A stretch of 64,000 bases of DNA from Candidatus Raymondbacteria bacterium RIFOXYA2_FULL_49_16 (lineage in GTDB: Bacteria > Fibrobacterota > OXYB2-FULL-49-7 > XYB2-FULL-49-35). The first letter of the stretch is position 1. Every line of letters starts with the position of its first letter. Both the position numbers and the translations under genes were made by a program. Positions 60,739-64,000 of this stretch are shown piece after piece. The stretch lies in assembly GCA_001789205.1 (NCBI GenBank), contig MFYT01000018.1, positions 40,351 to 104,350 of the forward strand, given 5' to 3'. The notes beneath the pieces are model-generated. The model searched no databases, was not told the DNA's origin, and worked only from the letters and a program-made list of their open reading frames with translations.

Positions 60739-61875
60739 ATGAAGTTCTACGTCCAGAAATCAGACCTGCTGACGGTCATGCAGAAGGTGATCAAGATTGT
60801 ACCCGCGCGGCCCACGCTGCAGGTCCTGTCGAATATATGTATTTCTGTCAAGGGATCTGTCCTTGCCATGCGCGCTGCCGACCTCGACCTTTCCATGAGC
60901 GCGCGGACCGAAGTCAAATCCAGCGGCCAAGACCGCGATTTCATCATAAACGCGAAAAAGCTCTTTGACATATGCAAGGAACTGCCCGAAAAGGAGATTC
61001 TTTTTAATGCGGAGAAAAGCGGGTTTGTCCAAATCTCCACGGGCGTCGACGAATTCAAGCTTCCCATCCAGACCGCGGACGAATATCCCGAAATTCCCTC
61101 ATTCGAAGAGCGGGCCAGCTTCTCCCTCAACGCGAAACTGCTGGACGACATGGCCTCGCGCGTCAGGTTCGCGGTCTCGCGCGACACCACCCGTGTGGCG
61201 CTCAAGGGCGTGCTTATGGAACTTGAACAGGGATCGCTCAAAATGGTGGCCACCGACGGCCACAAACTGGGTTTCTGCAAGGAGACCGGCCTTCCAGTCA
61301 CTACAAAAAAGAAAATTTCTATTATTGTCCCTCCCAAGGCGCTCGACCAGCTTCCCAACATCATGGACCCCGCGGGCGGCGATGTTTCGGTGAAACTCGG
61401 TGAAACCTACATTGAATTCACCGTGAACACCACGGTGCTCACCTCCAAGCTCATTGAGGGCGAGTACCCAAACTACGAGCAGGTGATTCCCCAGACCAAC
61501 ACCAAAAAGGCCGTCATCAAGCGCGACGAACTCTTCTCCTCGCTTCGCCGGATCTCGGTCATTTCAAACAGCCGCACCCGGCAAATACGCTTCGCGTTCG
61601 AGAAAAATTCACTCACGGTTTCCACCTCTGACCGCGATTTCAACGGCGAGGGCAAAAGCTCGCTTCCCATCATCTACGACACTGACCCCATTGCCATTGG
61701 GTTCAATGTCGACTTTTTCATTGAGATCCTGCGGCTCATCGACGACGAAGACATTGTCATCAATATGAATACGCCGCTGTCGGCCGTGCTGGTGCTGCCC
61801 GCGGACAAGAAAAAGAGCGAGAAAATGCTCTTTCTCATCATGCCGCTCCGTCTTCTCGACGAAGGAAATGAATAA
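60739..61875 (+). CDS. dnaN: DNA polymerase III subunit beta (sliding clamp)
   Basis: 378 aa; MKFYVQKSDLLTVMQKVIKIVPARPTLQVLSNICI; VALKGVLMELEQGSLKMVATDGHKLG; LIEGEYPNYEQVIP; C-terminal LIMPLRL. Confidence 0.97.
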   Translation: MKFYVQKSDLLTVMQKVIKIVPARPTLQVLSNICISVKGSVLAMRAADLDLSMSARTEVKSSGQDRDFIINAKKLFDICKELPEKEILFNAEKSGFVQISTGVDEFKLPIQTADEYPEIPSFEERASFSLNAKLLDDMASRVRFAVSRDTTRVALKGVLMELEQGSLKMVATDGHKLGFCKETGLPVTTKKKISIIVPPKALDQLPNIMDPAGGDVSVKLGETYIEFTVNTTVLTSKLIEGEYPNYEQVIPQTNTKKAVIKRDELFSSLRRISVISNSRTRQIRFAFEKNSLTVSTSDRDFNGEGKSSLPIIYDTDPIAIGFNVDFFIEILRLIDDEDIVINMNTPLSAVLVLPADKKKSEKMLFLIMPLRLLDEGNE

Positions 61876-63166
61876 ATTTTTCTGTGCGCTCGCTGCCTGG
61901 CTTTTCTGCGGCGCCGCCTGTTTTGCCGGCCCTGCCTATACGGCCTTTACCGCTCTGGGCCACTATCCTTTTCTCACCCGTTTCCCTGGACCCCATGCGG
62001 TCTTTTCCTTTGGATCATCAGCTGGGTTCGATAATCCCGCATTCTTCGCCAGCGCCAGCAGCCATACCCTCATGGCCGGGGGTTATGGCCTTCAAACCCC
62101 TGACTTTTCCAAAAGTCCCCTGCTTCTCGACCTTTCGTACACAGGCCGGTTTCTCGAGAAGGGCGCTGTGGGAGCGGGTACCGCCTTTTTTTCAAACAAC
62201 GGCTATAATGAAAGCGTCACCTCAATCTCGTTTGGCGCACAGGCCTTGCAGTTGGCCTATGGCGCATCCGCAAAGATCATGACCAGCAGCGGTCTGTCCA
62301 ACGGCGCCTATGGCAAACGGACCCTTACCATCGACTTTGACGCTGGCGGACTATGGGAGATTGTTCCGCGCCTGTATGCCGGTCTTGCCCTGTTCAATAT
62401 CATTGGCACAGGCGTTATCAACGACTATGCCATCACCATCTCGACCGAACGGGCCGCAAAGGTCCATTTCGGTTATTTCATTGACCAGGACCGGACCGCT
62501 CAGGTCTTGGCCGAAGGCAGGATCGACAGCCTGCACGAACTGCGCGTCAGGAAATACTCGTGGGGCGCGGCCATGGACAAGGCCTTTTTTGAAAAACGAT
62601 ATCTGGCTGTACGGGCGGGCTTTCTCTCTCAGACAGCGGCACGCGGGGCCGATCCTGACAACGCAATCATGTTCGGGTGCACGGGAAACATCCCGGTCCG
62701 CGGAAGCCAGCTTAAAATCGAATACAGCCTTTCCTACTCGCTGGGAAACGCCTCGGCCGGGAACGACGCGACCGCCTCCCATGCGCTGCGGGCTGGAGTG
62801 GCCTTTGGCGGGTACGAGGACTATGTTCCACCCTTGGCAAAGGTGTCCATACAGCAGAACGCGCTCTCCCCCAATGGCGACGGAGTTGACGACGCCATCA
62901 CCTTTTTCATATCCGCTAAAGACAATGCCGGCGGTACTGGCATCAAAAAATGGGCTCTTATTTTGTATACCCGTGAACCAGGCCGGAGACTCCGCGCAAT
63001 CAAATCATTTTCAGGCACTGGGGTGCCGCCCACGGCCATAGAATGGGACGGCAGGGACGCGGGGAACACGCTTGTGGCAAAAGGCGCCTACCACTACCAG
63101 TTGCGCGTGGTTGATCAGGCAAATAACTTTTCTGATTCTCCGCTTTTTACAATCCTTGTCCAATAA
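61868..63166 (+). CDS. Outer-membrane beta-barrel-like protein with FlgD-type C-terminal domain
   Basis: 432 aa; signal peptide; C-terminus NALSPNGDGVDDAITFFISAKDN...IEWDGRDAGNTLVAKGAYHYQLRVVDQANN. Confidence 0.72.
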   Translation: MNKFFCALAAWLFCGAACFAGPAYTAFTALGHYPFLTRFPGPHAVFSFGSSAGFDNPAFFASASSHTLMAGGYGLQTPDFSKSPLLLDLSYTGRFLEKGAVGAGTAFFSNNGYNESVTSISFGAQALQLAYGASAKIMTSSGLSNGAYGKRTLTIDFDAGGLWEIVPRLYAGLALFNIIGTGVINDYAITISTERAAKVHFGYFIDQDRTAQVLAEGRIDSLHELRVRKYSWGAAMDKAFFEKRYLAVRAGFLSQTAARGADPDNAIMFGCTGNIPVRGSQLKIEYSLSYSLGNASAGNDATASHALRAGVAFGGYEDYVPPLAKVSIQQNALSPNGDGVDDAITFFISAKDNAGGTGIKKWALILYTREPGRRLRAIKSFSGTGVPPTAIEWDGRDAGNTLVAKGAYHYQLRVVDQANNFSDSPLFTILVQ

Positions 63167-63179
63167 CCCTGTACGCCCC

Positions 63180-64000
63180 ATGATATTCGAAAAGGAGATA
63201 AACAACCGCTTTGCCGGCATGCGTCTCGACCTGTACCTGGCGGAAAAATACACCTACCATACCCGGAACGTCTGGCAGGCCATTATCCGTGATGGCAGGG
63301 TCTCGATAAATGGAAAAAAAGCCAAGGCCGCGCTCAAACTGCCCCGCGACAGCGTGCTTGCATACGATTTGGGAGATTGGGAAGAACGGCCTGTCAACAC
63401 AGACTACGCGGTCCTTTTCGACGATGAACACCTCCTCATCATCAACAAACCGCCCAACATTCCCGTCCATACCAGCGGCAAATATATCAACAATACCCTG
63501 ATAAAACTGTTGCGCCGCGATTTCCCCGCATACGAACTCAATCTCATCAACCGGCTCGACCGTGAGACAAGCGGCATCATTATGCTTGGCAAGTCGCTTG
63601 TTGCGCGCAAGCACCTGGGCCTCCAATTCAGGCATAAACAGGTAAAAAAAACGTATATCGCGTATGTATTCGGCGAGGTTGCTGAAGACCGGTTCAGCAT
63701 TGACGCCCCCATTGCCGAGGACGTATCAACAGTAGTCCGAATCAGGATGGGCATTGATCCTGAACGCGGACTGGCGGCGCAGACCGATTTTGAGGTCATT
63801 AGACGGAAGAACGGGTTCACGAAACTCTACTGCTATCCAATTACCGGCAGGACCAACCAGATCAGGGTCCATATGGCGCACAAGGGGCATCCGCTTGTTG
63901 GCGACAAACTCTATTCGGGAAACGACGACGATTTTCTCCAGTTCATCGAGAAGGGCAACACGCCTGAAGTGCTTGCGCGCGTCATTATGGAGCGCCAGGC
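63180..64000 (+). CDS. RluA/RluD-family rRNA pseudouridine synthase, truncated by the window end
   Basis: Own translation from ATG 63180: MIFEKEINNRFAGMRLDLYLAEKY...LLIINKPPNIPVHTSG...ELNLINRLDRETSGIIMLGKS...TGRTNQIRVHMAHKGHPLVGDKLY; no stop before 64000. Confidence 0.93.
   Translation, partial: MIFEKEINNRFAGMRLDLYLAEKYTYHTRNVWQAIIRDGRVSINGKKAKAALKLPRDSVLAYDLGDWEERPVNTDYAVLFDDEHLLIINKPPNIPVHTSGKYINNTLIKLLRRDFPAYELNLINRLDRETSGIIMLGKSLVARKHLGLQFRHKQVKKTYIAYVFGEVAEDRFSIDAPIAEDVSTVVRIRMGIDPERGLAAQTDFEVIRRKNGFTKLYCYPITGRTNQIRVHMAHKGHPLVGDKLYSGNDDDFLQFIEKGNTPEVLARVIMERQ

Overview
This 64 kb bacterial window was read by eye from the sequence and the supplied ORF track. No searches or computations were run, so family calls come from recognising motifs. 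Contents from left to right: (1) a minus-strand flagellar basal-body operon, flgB-flgC-hyp-fliE-fliF-fliG-fliH-fliI, with fliI cut by the window edge; (2) a divergent pair of large glycosyltransferases, one with TPRs and one of 1017 aa with several GT-A-like segments; (3) an Fe-S/sulfur metabolism cluster (cysE, nadA, mnmA, bioB, a LarE-like protein and an IscR-like Rrf2 regulator); (4) a RAYT/REP element whose flanking hairpins show compensatory stem changes; (5) an OmpA/TSP3 protein and ligA; (6) a 6.5 kb accessory island with several toxin-antitoxin-like modules (AbiEii-like NTase plus an unknown partner, Phd/RelE-ParE, DUF4143-type ATPase, MNT/HepT, VapBC) and a Wzi-like protein; (7) a ~26 kb Wzx/Wzy-type capsule/exopolysaccharide locus whose centre is visibly AT-rich; (8) gmd, a NusG-like antiterminator, pheA, NlpC/P60, rpsT (TTG start), lysA, a FecR-domain protein, dnaN, an outer-membrane protein and a truncated RluA/RluD-type pseudouridine synthase. 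The most notable unexplained structures are a dispersed hairpin family with a conserved loop (TTCGRCTHCGCTCA) but unrelated stems, the covarying REP hairpins around the RAYT, C/G-rich MITE-like elements (one supplies the end of the wzi-like ORF), phased or inverted operator repeats in the toxin-antitoxin island, and promoters placed so close to start codons that leaderless transcripts are predicted.
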